Notes under the pieces: generated by a model
Told to the model about the DNA's origin: nothing
The model's input: the letters and a program-made list of their open reading frames with translations, nothing else
The model's database searches: none
Origin: DASRQK01 sp964401685
Lineage (GTDB): Bacteria > Bacteroidota > Bacteroidia > Sphingobacteriales > Sphingobacteriaceae
NCBI GenBank assembly: GCA_964401685.1
Contig: CAYNZH010000066.1
Location: 1-5,569, forward strand
DNA: 5,569 nucleotides
Reading direction: 5' to 3'
Position numbers and translations under genes: made by a program
Shown: positions 1 to 5,569 of the stretch, piece by piece
How positions within the stretch are numbered: the stretch's first letter is position 1
Layout of the letters: each line of letters starts with the position of its first letter

Positions 1-51
1 CGACGGACTGATTTTCCATAAAATGGGGGAAGATTTTCACGTTTTGCCAAT

Positions 52-90
52 AAAAAAAGGCTGCATCATGAGAACCATAACGCAGCCTTT
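52..90 (-). terminator. Rho-independent terminator of the M16 operon
   Basis: The sequence shows a perfect 9-bp inverted repeat, AAAGGCTGC (56-64) and GCAGCCTTT (82-90), with a 17-nt loop. Read on the minus strand, the stem runs directly into seven Ts (complement of 52-58), the classic form of an intrinsic terminator. It lies about 40 bp past the stop codon of the downstream M16 gene, so it most likely ends the two-gene transcript. On the plus strand the stem is followed by only three Ts and, after a short gap, by TTTTT at 95-99, so weak bidirectional action is possible but less well supported. Confidence 0.85.
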
Positions 91-102
91 CAGATTTTTA
101 CG

Positions 103-119
103 CGGCGACTCAACCGCCG
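103..119. other. Small GC-rich hairpin next to the terminator
   Basis: CGGCG (103-107) and CGCCG (115-119) form a 5-bp GC-only stem around a 7-nt loop. It sits between the stop codon of the M16 gene (130-132) and the strong terminator. On the minus strand no T-run follows, so there it would be a 3'-UTR stem. On the plus strand it is followed by ATTTTAT, so it could be a weak terminator for a plus-strand gene lying to the left of the window. Which of these applies, if either, cannot be decided here. Confidence 0.3.
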
Positions 120-129
120 ATTTTATAAC

Positions 130-2178
130 TTATTTCAGATCTGCCTCGGATAACTCCTCGTTGATCAACACTTCTTTAGTGACAGCTTTCACTGGGAAGG
201 GAATCATCTGATTGGTGACCGTTGTGCTTTCGGGAAGGAGAATGCCGTCGTGGTTAGCAAAGGCACCGTTCACCGCTTCGCCAGTTTCGGCGCTCTCAGT
301 TTTCAGTTTAAGGCCCGACTCTACAGCATAGTACTCCACAACCTGTAATCCCTGAGGAGAAGTCAGTTTGATTTTGTATGCCTGCTGGCCTTCAACGGTG
401 CTGATCCCGTCTAGCTCCATTTTAAACCCTTTTTGCTCATAGTATAATTCCGGGAAAATATCCAGCAGAGCCAGGTAGGGGGCCGCGCTTTCAGCAGGTA
501 GGTTTTGCGTTTGTCCTTGAGCAGAAACGGTCACTGCACCGTTTTCAATTTTGACTTGGGAAAGCACCTGCCCGCCCATTTTTGTGTTTTGGATCGCGAT
601 ACCCTTGTTCTTATCGACGATCTGCTCCATGGTAATGACCATACCCTGGATTTCAGCTTCGCTCACGATCTTGATTGTTTTTACGCTTTCAAGTTTACTT
701 TTTCCACCGATGGTCTCCAGGTATTTGTTGATCACGCCTTGCGCGGTAATCGACTCGTCCTCAATGCTCATTTTCACCTCAGGCTCGCCGTCAACCGTAT
801 AAAAATTCACCTCGCCAAAGCGCTCCATTTTTTCGGAAAAGTCATCCGCGCGACCGACCACGGTAATGTACAGATTTTCTGGACTCACGTATTTAGCGGC
901 CAATTGATTGACCTGAGCCAAGGTCAAACCTTCAAGATTTTTGAGGTAGTTTTTATAATAATCCTGAGGTAAGTCGTAGCGATCCGTGTTGATGGCAAAA
1001 TTGGCTATGGTTGATGGTTGCTCGAGTGAACGTCCGAAGCTCCCTGCCATTGCCGCTTTCGCCAGATCCAGCTCATCCTGAGTGATGGTGTTTTGCCCTA
1101 AACGTCGGAATTCGCTAATAAACTCCTGGGTTGCACTGTCGGTCACGCCGCTACCTACGCTCGCACTTGCGCTTAGAGAGCCAGCAATCCTGCCGGGGGA
1201 TAGGCTTCCGTACGCACCATACGTATATCCTTTGTCCTCACGTAAATTCATAAAAAGTCGCCCGCTGGATCCTCCGCCCAATATCCTTCCGACCACGCTT
1301 GTTCCGATGACATCCGGATTGTTGTGTTTTAGATCGAGAAGGTAATTCAAAGAAAGAACCGATTGAGCACTCGCCGAACGGTTAACGATGGCGACCTGCG
1401 TACCTTGGGGTGCTGGCGGAGCGGACCATTGATGAGACGGGACTTCTTTTCTTTCCCACTCAGCAAAATGTTTTTCAACCAATTTTTTGGCTTCTGCCAG
1501 GGTGATGTCGCCCACGATGGCCAAATAAGAAATATTTGGCCGGAAGTAGGTCTCGTAATAGTTCCGAATATCTTGGATCTGAATGTTGCTCACAGTTTCT
1601 TCGGTTTCTGACTCACCGTAGGGATGATCTTTGCCGTAGATAACAGCGTTGCTGACCACTGATAATATTGATTCAGGATCATCTTTTGCCGCTGCCAAAC
1701 CGGAAATCATCTGGTTTTTTGCCCTGTCCAATTCCTCATTGGAGAAGGCAGAATTGAAAAGTACGTCTGAGAACAAGTTCAACAGGACGTCATTGTGTTT
1801 TTTCAACGAAGATGCGCTAGCAGACGTTGCGGAGACGTTGATGCTCGCGCCAATACGGTCAATCGCCTCGTTCAGCTCGTCCTTGCTCATAGAATTAGTG
1901 CCACCCATGAGCACCTGTCCGACAACGCTATTCAACCCAGCCTTGTCGCCGAACAATATCGGATCCCGGTCGATAATCAGCGAGTAAGTCACCCTCGGTA
2001 ATTTGTGATTTTCCACCACAAATACCTTCAACCCATTGGGAAGAGTAAAGGTTTGGGGGTCCTGAATATTAATTTCGGGCGCTGGACCCGCTTGGGGATA
2101 TTGGCTGCGGTTGACCTGCCCAAAAGCCGTGGTCACACTCATTAACACCAACCCCACATATATACCTAACTTTTTCAT
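130..2178 (-). CDS. Non-catalytic M16 peptidase subunit with C-terminal LolA-like extension
   Basis: This 682-residue exported protein is an M16 (insulinase/pitrilysin) homologue. Residues 1-20 form a signal peptide with likely cleavage at AFG|Q. Two M16 repeats cover about 40-460: 'TFTLPNGLKVFVVEN' at the start, 'RPNISYLAIVGDI' near 213-225, and the second repeat with GGSSGRLF near 302-309. The zinc motif is lost: the HxxEH positions read S84-V-V-G87-Q88. The R/Y pair that binds substrate in M16B partner subunits is kept (R313 and Y320 in LREDKGYTY). Residues ~475-682 are extra and resemble LolA/LppX-type lipoprotein-sorting folds, beginning 'NKYLETIGGKSKLE'. I infer a partner subunit to the zinc peptidase encoded 28 bp upstream. 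The ATG at 2176-2178 is preceded by AAGGA about 10 nt away and directly starts the signal peptide. The fold of the tail is judged by eye only. Confidence 0.92.
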   Translation of the reverse strand: MKKLGIYVGLVLMSVTTAFGQVNRSQYPQAGPAPEINIQDPQTFTLPNGLKVFVVENHKLPRVTYSLIIDRDPILFGDKAGLNSVVGQVLMGGTNSMSKDELNEAIDRIGASINVSATSASASSLKKHNDVLLNLFSDVLFNSAFSNEELDRAKNQMISGLAAAKDDPESILSVVSNAVIYGKDHPYGESETEETVSNIQIQDIRNYYETYFRPNISYLAIVGDITLAEAKKLVEKHFAEWERKEVPSHQWSAPPAPQGTQVAIVNRSASAQSVLSLNYLLDLKHNNPDVIGTSVVGRILGGGSSGRLFMNLREDKGYTYGAYGSLSPGRIAGSLSASASVGSGVTDSATQEFISEFRRLGQNTITQDELDLAKAAMAGSFGRSLEQPSTIANFAINTDRYDLPQDYYKNYLKNLEGLTLAQVNQLAAKYVSPENLYITVVGRADDFSEKMERFGEVNFYTVDGEPEVKMSIEDESITAQGVINKYLETIGGKSKLESVKTIKIVSEAEIQGMVITMEQIVDKNKGIAIQNTKMGGQVLSQVKIENGAVTVSAQGQTQNLPAESAAPYLALLDIFPELYYEQKGFKMELDGISTVEGQQAYKIKLTSPQGLQVVEYYAVESGLKLKTESAETGEAVNGAFANHDGILLPESTTVTNQMIPFPVKAVTKEVLINEELSEADLK

Positions 2179-2206
2179 TTTGCTCGATTTTCCTTGTAAA
2201 AATTAA

Positions 2207-3541
2207 TTATTGTGCTTCCGCTGATTTCGGTAAATAATGAAGAACAACTCGGCCTTCTTCTCCCAGATACTTATTGGCTACCCGTTGAATATCCTCCTTG
2301 GTGATCTGGCTGTATTTTTCAATTTTACGGTTAATTTCATTCGCATCGCCGTAAAAAATCTTGGACGAACTCAATTCCTGGGCGATACCGGTGACCGAAC
2401 CAAGGCTGTTGACAGCACTCATTTCGACCTGCGCTTTTAGTTTGTCAAAATCAGCGTCTGATATGCCATTTGCTTTCACCAGTGCTATTTGCTCGTTGAT
2501 GGAATTTTCCAGGTCCTGTATATCTATACCCAGGTTGGCGATTCCATAGAGCAAAAACACGCCTCCGTCTTCTAATACGTAAGGCATAGCAAGCACAGCC
2601 AAGGCTTTTTGTTGTTTGTCCACGATTTCGCGCGTCAAAATCGCACTTTTCCCGCCGGAAAGGTAGGTAGATAATAGTTCCAGGGACGGAATATCCTCAT
2701 GGGTCATCACAGGAAGATTGAAAGACTGGACTACCGCAGGCAACTGAATATTGTCGTAGACCGTATCACGTATTTCGGCTGTGCGGGCAGATTCGGTAAT
2801 ATTCGGTCGGGGAATTTCTTTGGTCCCTCTGGGAATTTCCTCAAAATACTTGCGCACAGCTGCCTCTGCTTCTGCGTAGTCAATATCTCCTGCAATAGCT
2901 AAAACTGCGTTATTGGGCACGTAGAATGTATTGTAAAAATCCATAAACTCCTCCAGGGTTGCGGCCTCGAGGTGCTCTGTCTCACCGATGATCGTCCAGT
3001 TGTAAGGGTGTTTCTGATGAGTCCTTTCGAATACTTCCTTGACAATAGTACCATAAGGTCTGTTGTCCTGGGTTTGGCTTTTCTCTTCTTTGATGACGCT
3101 CCGCTGTGTAGAAACGCCGATTTCGTCAATTTTCGCGTGCAACATACGTTCACTTTCCATATACAGAGCCGTCTCCAAATGATTTGAGGGAACGGTCTCG
3201 AAGTAGGTGGTATAGTCCTTGGACGTACCAGCATTCAAGGTACCGCCAATGGATTCGACCTTTTTCATGTACTCACCCCGGCCGATATTTTGGGTTCCTT
3301 CAAACATTAGGTGCTCAAAGAAGTGTGCAAAACCTGTGCGGTCCGGCCTTTCATTTTTCGATCCTACGTGATAGGTCAAATTGACCGCAACAATAGGTGT
3401 TGAACGATCCTGATGTAGAATTACTTGTAACCCATTGTCCAAAGTAAACTCCTTAAATTCTATTCGCTGCTGAGCCTGTACAAACACAAGGGAACAGAAA
3501 AATGCTCCCAGACAAGCTACCAATAATGGCGTCTTCCTCAT
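2207..3541 (-). CDS. Zinc-dependent M16B peptidase, catalytic subunit, exported
   Basis: This 444-residue protein is an M16B metallopeptidase. Residues 1-23 are a signal peptide (charged MRK, hydrophobic core, likely cleavage VQA|Q), so it acts in the periplasm or at the outer membrane. The inverted zinc motif H73-F-F-E76-H77 lies in 'GFAHFFEHLMFEGT', and the distal zinc ligand is probably E153 in 'RSVIKEEKSQ', 75 residues on, close to the family's usual 74-76. The second repeat begins near 'NAVLAIAGDI' (211-220). Where partner subunits carry R/Y (LRE..G.AY), this one reads V307 and V316, so the substrate-binding pair is missing. The length fits single-subunit M16B proteins (about 420-450). 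It is first in the operon with the R/Y-bearing homologue, so I infer an obligate or preferred heterodimer. The ATG has an A-rich leader without a clear Shine-Dalgarno, common in Bacteroidota. Substrate unknown. Confidence 0.94.
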   Translation of the reverse strand: MRKTPLLVACLGAFFCSLVFVQAQQRIEFKEFTLDNGLQVILHQDRSTPIVAVNLTYHVGSKNERPDRTGFAHFFEHLMFEGTQNIGRGEYMKKVESIGGTLNAGTSKDYTTYFETVPSNHLETALYMESERMLHAKIDEIGVSTQRSVIKEEKSQTQDNRPYGTIVKEVFERTHQKHPYNWTIIGETEHLEAATLEEFMDFYNTFYVPNNAVLAIAGDIDYAEAEAAVRKYFEEIPRGTKEIPRPNITESARTAEIRDTVYDNIQLPAVVQSFNLPVMTHEDIPSLELLSTYLSGGKSAILTREIVDKQQKALAVLAMPYVLEDGGVFLLYGIANLGIDIQDLENSINEQIALVKANGISDADFDKLKAQVEMSAVNSLGSVTGIAQELSSSKIFYGDANEINRKIEKYSQITKEDIQRVANKYLGEEGRVVLHYLPKSAEAQ

Positions 3542-3596
3542 TTTACTTTTATTTAGCTTTTAATCTTACTTATTATGATTTGACTGTAAAAGTAAT

Positions 3597-3611
3597 CATT
3601 TGTTACAAATG
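3597..3611. promoter_or_regulatory. 15-bp palindrome upstream of the M16 operon, possible operator
   Basis: CATTTGT-T-ACAAATG is a perfect palindrome with 7-bp arms around one central base. It lies 56-70 bp upstream of the catalytic M16 start codon, where a promoter or operator would be expected. On the minus strand its edge overlaps CACATTTG (complement of 3606-3613), a one-mismatch match to the Bacteroidota -7 consensus TAnnTTTG. A TTG element at the right distance is not evident. Symmetry of this size suggests a dimeric regulator, but no regulator gene is in the window to pair with it. Confidence 0.35.
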
Positions 3612-3668
3612 TGTTGCATAATTCTTGTTAAAACCTAAGGCGTCTCTGAATTGTATTAAAATAAATAC

Positions 3669-3704
3669 TTGACCGCGAAATGTCCGGTGTCTGCAATAAT
3701 TTTA
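3669..3704 (+). promoter_or_regulatory. Tentative promoter of the acyl-CoA dehydrogenase gene
   Basis: TTGACC (3669-3674) resembles a -33/-35 element, and TAATTTTA (3697-3704) is a one-mismatch match to the Bacteroidota -7 box TAnnTTTG. The spacing of 25 bp from the TTG is longer than usual for this class. An alternative pair is TTG at 3710-3712 with TAATTTTT at 3735-3742, spaced 22 bp. Either is plausible, and the AT richness of the region makes chance matches likely. Confidence 0.2.
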
Positions 3705-3715
3705 CTAAATTGCAG
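3691..3715. promoter_or_regulatory. CTGCAAT-N11-ATTGCAG dyad upstream of the acyl-CoA dehydrogenase
   Basis: CTGCAAT (3691-3697) and ATTGCAG (3709-3715) are perfect 7-bp inverted arms separated by 11 AT-rich bases, 54-78 bp before the dehydrogenase start. The arm centres are 18 bp apart, so the arms lie on a similar face of the helix. It could be an operator for a dimeric regulator, or a hairpin in the 5' leader if transcription starts upstream. Neither use can be shown from sequence alone. Confidence 0.35.
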
Positions 3716-3768
3716 CCCTAAAATTAATACAGACTAATTTTTATTTGAACACTTATCTGAGATAGTTG

Positions 3769-5283
3769 ATGCAAAGTGAAGACATTAAGGGAGACGATAG
3801 AAATTTCTCCGCCTTTATAAAGCAATTTGAGCAAACCCTGAAGCAAGTCTTCCATGAAAAGGGAGACATCAATCAGTTGAGTCATGAACGAGGCCTGCCT
3901 GATCATGTGCGAAGAGAAATCATGGATTGCCGGCCGCTGTCGGTTGCGATTCCTGCTGAATATGGTGGTCGCGGAGCCTTGGTTCAGGAATGTCTAGGGA
4001 TTTTATCCGCCGCTTCTTATGAGTCTCTCTCACTTTCGCTCACTTTCGGGATAAATATTGCACTTTTTTTGGAGCCTCTGGCCAAATACGGCAACGAAGA
4101 GATCAAAGGCCGCATTTTCAAGAGCTTTCTTGAAGAGCAGAAAATGGGGGGACTGATGATCACCGAGCCAGATTTTGGAAGTGACGCACTCAATATGCGG
4201 ACTTCTTTCAAAGAGGTGGAGGACGGATTTGAGATCAACGGTACCAAGCACTGGCAAGGCTTGACGGGCTTGGCGGATTACTGGATCATCGCATCCCGCA
4301 AGGAAAATGAAAAAGGTGAGCTCGGCCGCGATATAGATTTTTTTGTCAGCGATGAGAGCCAGGCCGACCAGAAAATTTTGGTCGAAGAGATATTTGACAA
4401 TCCCGGCCTTTATATGATTCCTTACGGAAGAAATATTCTAGATATTAAAGTGCCTAAAAACCAGCGCCTGCAGCCCCAAAGCACGGGGATCAAAATGATG
4501 CTGGACATTTTGCACCGAAGTCGTCTGCAATTCCCTGGCATGGGTATGGGTTTTATCAAGCGTATGCTGGACGACGCTTTAAGGCATTGCAAAAAAAGGA
4601 TCGTTGGGAAGAGCAATCTCCTCGCCCTGGATCAGGTCCAATTTCAGTTATCCCGGATACAGGCGGCTTACACCATCTGTTCGGCCATGTGTGCCCGGAG
4701 TACACAGGTAAGCGGAATTGAACATTCCCTGGCCTCGGAAGGGTTGGAAGCCAATAGTATGAAAGCAGTTGTCACGGATCTGATGCACGAATCTGCTAAC
4801 CATTTGGTTCAGCTATCAGGAGCGCGGGGATACCGTACCAGTCATATAGGTGGCCGAGGCATTATGGATAGCCGTCCTTTTATGATATTTGAAGGCTCAA
4901 ATGAGATGCTATACAGTCAAATTGCGGAGATGGTCGTCAGGGCCATGAAAGGCAAAAAAATCACCAATTTGTTGGACTACCTGCGAACACTTGATGTGAC
5001 ATCCAAAGCCGTAGAACATTTCCGAAAGGATCTGGACTTCCGCGTGGATTCAATTACTCTGCAACGTAAAATGGTCGATCTGGGTCGCGTATTGGCTCGC
5101 GTTGTTTGTATTGGCTATGTCCTCGATCTCGCTGAAAAAGGATTTCACAAAACCTTAGTCGAAAATTGCATCGCCCACGTGAGGCAGGAGGTCGCAGGAA
5201 TGCTTAGCGCTTTGAATTTCAATAATCAGGCGGTAGCTGTCGAAGAATACGAGGATCAGAGTGCTTGGTATAAGTTTGTGTAA
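3769..5283 (+). CDS. Acyl-CoA dehydrogenase with C-terminal extension
   Basis: This is an FAD-dependent acyl-CoA dehydrogenase, expected to oxidise an acyl-CoA to the 2,3-enoyl-CoA in the cytoplasm and pass electrons to an electron-transfer flavoprotein. Visible features, numbered from the ATG at 3769: the N-terminal helical domain with 'IPAEYGGRG' (61-69); the flavin/substrate strand 'MITEPDFGSDALNMRT' (130-145); 'KHWQGLTGLADYWIIAS' (160-176); the C-terminal helices with 'KKRIVGK' (275-281) and 'QVQFQL' (289-294); and 'IFEGSNEM' (373-380), whose E375 aligns with the catalytic base of medium-chain dehydrogenases. At 504 residues it exceeds the usual 380-400; most of the excess is a helical tail after about residue 395. 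An in-frame TTG at 3766 would add one residue, and ATG is preferred. No strong Shine-Dalgarno is seen. Substrate chain length cannot be told, and a biosynthetic role is also possible. Confidence 0.93.
   Translation: MQSEDIKGDDRNFSAFIKQFEQTLKQVFHEKGDINQLSHERGLPDHVRREIMDCRPLSVAIPAEYGGRGALVQECLGILSAASYESLSLSLTFGINIALFLEPLAKYGNEEIKGRIFKSFLEEQKMGGLMITEPDFGSDALNMRTSFKEVEDGFEINGTKHWQGLTGLADYWIIASRKENEKGELGRDIDFFVSDESQADQKILVEEIFDNPGLYMIPYGRNILDIKVPKNQRLQPQSTGIKMMLDILHRSRLQFPGMGMGFIKRMLDDALRHCKKRIVGKSNLLALDQVQFQLSRIQAAYTICSAMCARSTQVSGIEHSLASEGLEANSMKAVVTDLMHESANHLVQLSGARGYRTSHIGGRGIMDSRPFMIFEGSNEMLYSQIAEMVVRAMKGKKITNLLDYLRTLDVTSKAVEHFRKDLDFRVDSITLQRKMVDLGRVLARVVCIGYVLDLAEKGFHKTLVENCIAHVRQEVAGMLSALNFNNQAVAVEEYEDQSAWYKFV
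4029..4048 (+). repeat. Two tandem copies of a 10-bp unit inside the dehydrogenase gene
   Basis: CTCACTTTCG occurs twice head to tail, at 4029-4038 and 4039-4048, coding for part of a Ser/Leu-rich segment (SLSLSLTFG, ending near residue 94). The unit is not a multiple of three, so gain or loss of a copy would shift the frame. With two copies only and an intact frame, it is most simply a low-complexity stretch of codons. Confidence 0.6.
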
Positions 5284-5319
5284 ATCGGAATACAGAAGTC
5301 CAGATTCACGGGGCTCCTC
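5284..5319. other. Short convergent gap without an evident terminator
   Basis: The dehydrogenase stop (5281-5283) and the stop of the minus-strand gene (5320-5322) face each other across 36 bp. I see no stable stem followed by a T-run for either direction, so the transcripts may overlap, or termination may occur inside the opposite gene or by a factor-dependent route. Confidence 0.5.
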
Positions 5320-5569
5320 TCAGTGTTTGATCAAGACTTTATGTTGTTCCGTTTTATCGCCTTGTTTTATTTGTACTTTGTACACTCCGTTTGACAAACC
5401 CTTAGTGTCGAATCGAATCAAGCCATGCTTACTTTCGGCTCGACGAACTTGAAGGTCTGTGCTATCGTATAGTGTTACAACATATGGGAATGCATCGACG
5501 TTTTGCTCAGTTTCATTTGCCAGGGAAACAGTTATTGTTTCATCCACAACCCTAGGGTGAACCGAAAAT
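5320..5569 (-). CDS. C-terminal end of a probable secreted protein with T9SS type A-like sorting domain (partial)
   Basis: The last 82 residues of a protein are visible; the frame is open to the right edge, so the gene starts outside the window. The segment resembles type A sorting domains recognised by the Bacteroidota type IX secretion system: 'SVHPRVVDETITVSL' sits where these domains read YPNP...l.v.l, then 'YVVTLYDSTDLQVRR' (the v.lyd..G..v strand), then 'LSNGVYKVQIKQG' and the terminal 'HKVLIKH' (the G.Y.v.i..g....K..i. ending). If so, the protein crosses the outer membrane and the domain is removed or used for surface anchoring. The first motif is degenerate (HPRV for YPNP) and the usual G after LYD is missing, so a related immunoglobulin-like C-terminal domain without sorting function is possible. 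The GTG at 5545-5547 is an internal valine, not a start. The main function of the protein is unknown. Confidence 0.65.
   Translation of the reverse strand, partial: FSVHPRVVDETITVSLANETEQNVDAFPYVVTLYDSTDLQVRRAESKHGLIRFDTKGLSNGVYKVQIKQGDKTEQHKVLIKH

Larger units (their letters stand above)
3542..3768. other. Divergent intergenic region, AT-rich, promoters for both directions
   Basis: These 227 bp separate the divergently transcribed M16 operon and the acyl-CoA dehydrogenase, so promoters for both must lie here or very close. No convincing coding sequence is visible on either strand. The region holds two perfect 7-bp-arm dyads (3597-3611 and 3691-3715), a weaker 6-bp-arm dyad (ATGATT 3575-3580 with AATCAT 3594-3599), and several near matches to the Bacteroidota -7 box TAnnTTTG. 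None of the -7 matches is both perfect and well spaced from a TTG element, so promoter positions are tentative. Confidence 0.7.

Noticed and set aside
23..211. Small plus-strand open frame across the terminator
   Set aside because: It runs through the 9-bp terminator stem and into the 3' end of the M16 gene. The frame is open by chance and the peptide resembles nothing known to me.
505..972. 155-residue open frame on the plus strand inside the downstream M16 gene
   Set aside because: It lies wholly antisense to a well-supported coding sequence with clear M16 domain motifs. Its translation shows no recognisable motif and it has no promoter or ribosome site of note.
2899..3234. 111-residue minus-strand frame within the catalytic M16 gene
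   Set aside because: It is the same strand in another frame over conserved M16 sequence. It is a shadow with Arg/Pro/Ser-rich composition typical of an out-of-frame reading.
3766..3768. TTG as start codon of the acyl-CoA dehydrogenase
   Set aside because: An ATG follows immediately. Using TTG would add a single residue and no ribosome site favours it.
3724..3906. 60-residue minus-strand frame overlapping the 5' end of the dehydrogenase
   Set aside because: Most of it is antisense to the start of the dehydrogenase, and it shows no signal peptide, membrane segment or motif that would support a gene.
4029..4048. 10-bp tandem repeat as a phase-variation switch
   Set aside because: There are only two copies, the frame is intact, and the encoded Ser/Leu stretch fits the N-terminal helical domain. 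Slippage control normally needs longer arrays.
5261..5452. Plus-strand frame overlapping the end of the dehydrogenase and the partial right-edge gene
   Set aside because: It is antisense to the sorting-domain-like C-terminus, which has a coherent strand pattern. The plus-strand translation is Cys/Ser-rich and unrecognisable.
1..5569. CRISPR arrays, mobile elements, toxin-antitoxin or defence genes
   Set aside because: No repeated direct units with spacers, no transposase or integrase motifs, no terminal inverted repeats and no small paired genes are visible. The window reads as ordinary chromosomal sequence.

Overview
The window looks like a stretch of chromosome from a Bacteroidota bacterium, probably of the Cytophagia/Sphingobacteriia type. 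Three things suggest this: two signal-peptide M16 peptidase genes side by side on the minus strand; a cut-off gene at the right edge whose C-terminus resembles a type IX secretion (T9SS) type A sorting domain; and AT-rich leaders, two of the three gene starts lacking a clear Shine-Dalgarno site. Species cannot be fixed from sequence alone. No tRNA, rRNA, CRISPR array, insertion sequence or phage gene is visible.

Layout. Positions 1-129 are non-coding as far as can be seen. They hold a strong intrinsic terminator (52-90) for the minus-strand genes and a second small hairpin (103-119). Positions 130-3541 hold a two-gene minus-strand operon: the upstream gene (2207-3541) is a zinc-dependent M16B peptidase with an intact HFFEH site, and 28 bp downstream of it lies a 682-residue M16 homologue (130-2178) that has lost all three residues of the zinc motif but keeps the substrate-binding R/Y pair and carries a C-terminal LolA/LppX-like extension of about 200 residues. 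Positions 3542-3768 are a 227-bp AT-rich divergent intergenic region with two perfect 7-bp-arm dyads. Positions 3769-5283 on the plus strand encode an acyl-CoA dehydrogenase of 504 residues, longer than the usual 380-400. After a 36-bp convergent gap, 5320-5569 on the minus strand is the C-terminal end of a probable secreted protein that continues beyond the window.

How the genes fit together. The two M16 proteins have complementary losses (one has zinc ligands and no R/Y pair, the other R/Y and no zinc ligands). This is the arrangement known for heterodimeric M16B peptidases such as mitochondrial processing peptidase and the Sphingomonas pair, so they are best read as two subunits of one exported peptidase. 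The acyl-CoA dehydrogenase is divergently transcribed and has no evident biochemical link to them beyond the shared intergenic region.

No clearly new system is present. The points most worth a second look are the LolA-like fusion on the non-catalytic M16 subunit, the dyads in the divergent promoter region and the C-terminal extension of the dehydrogenase.
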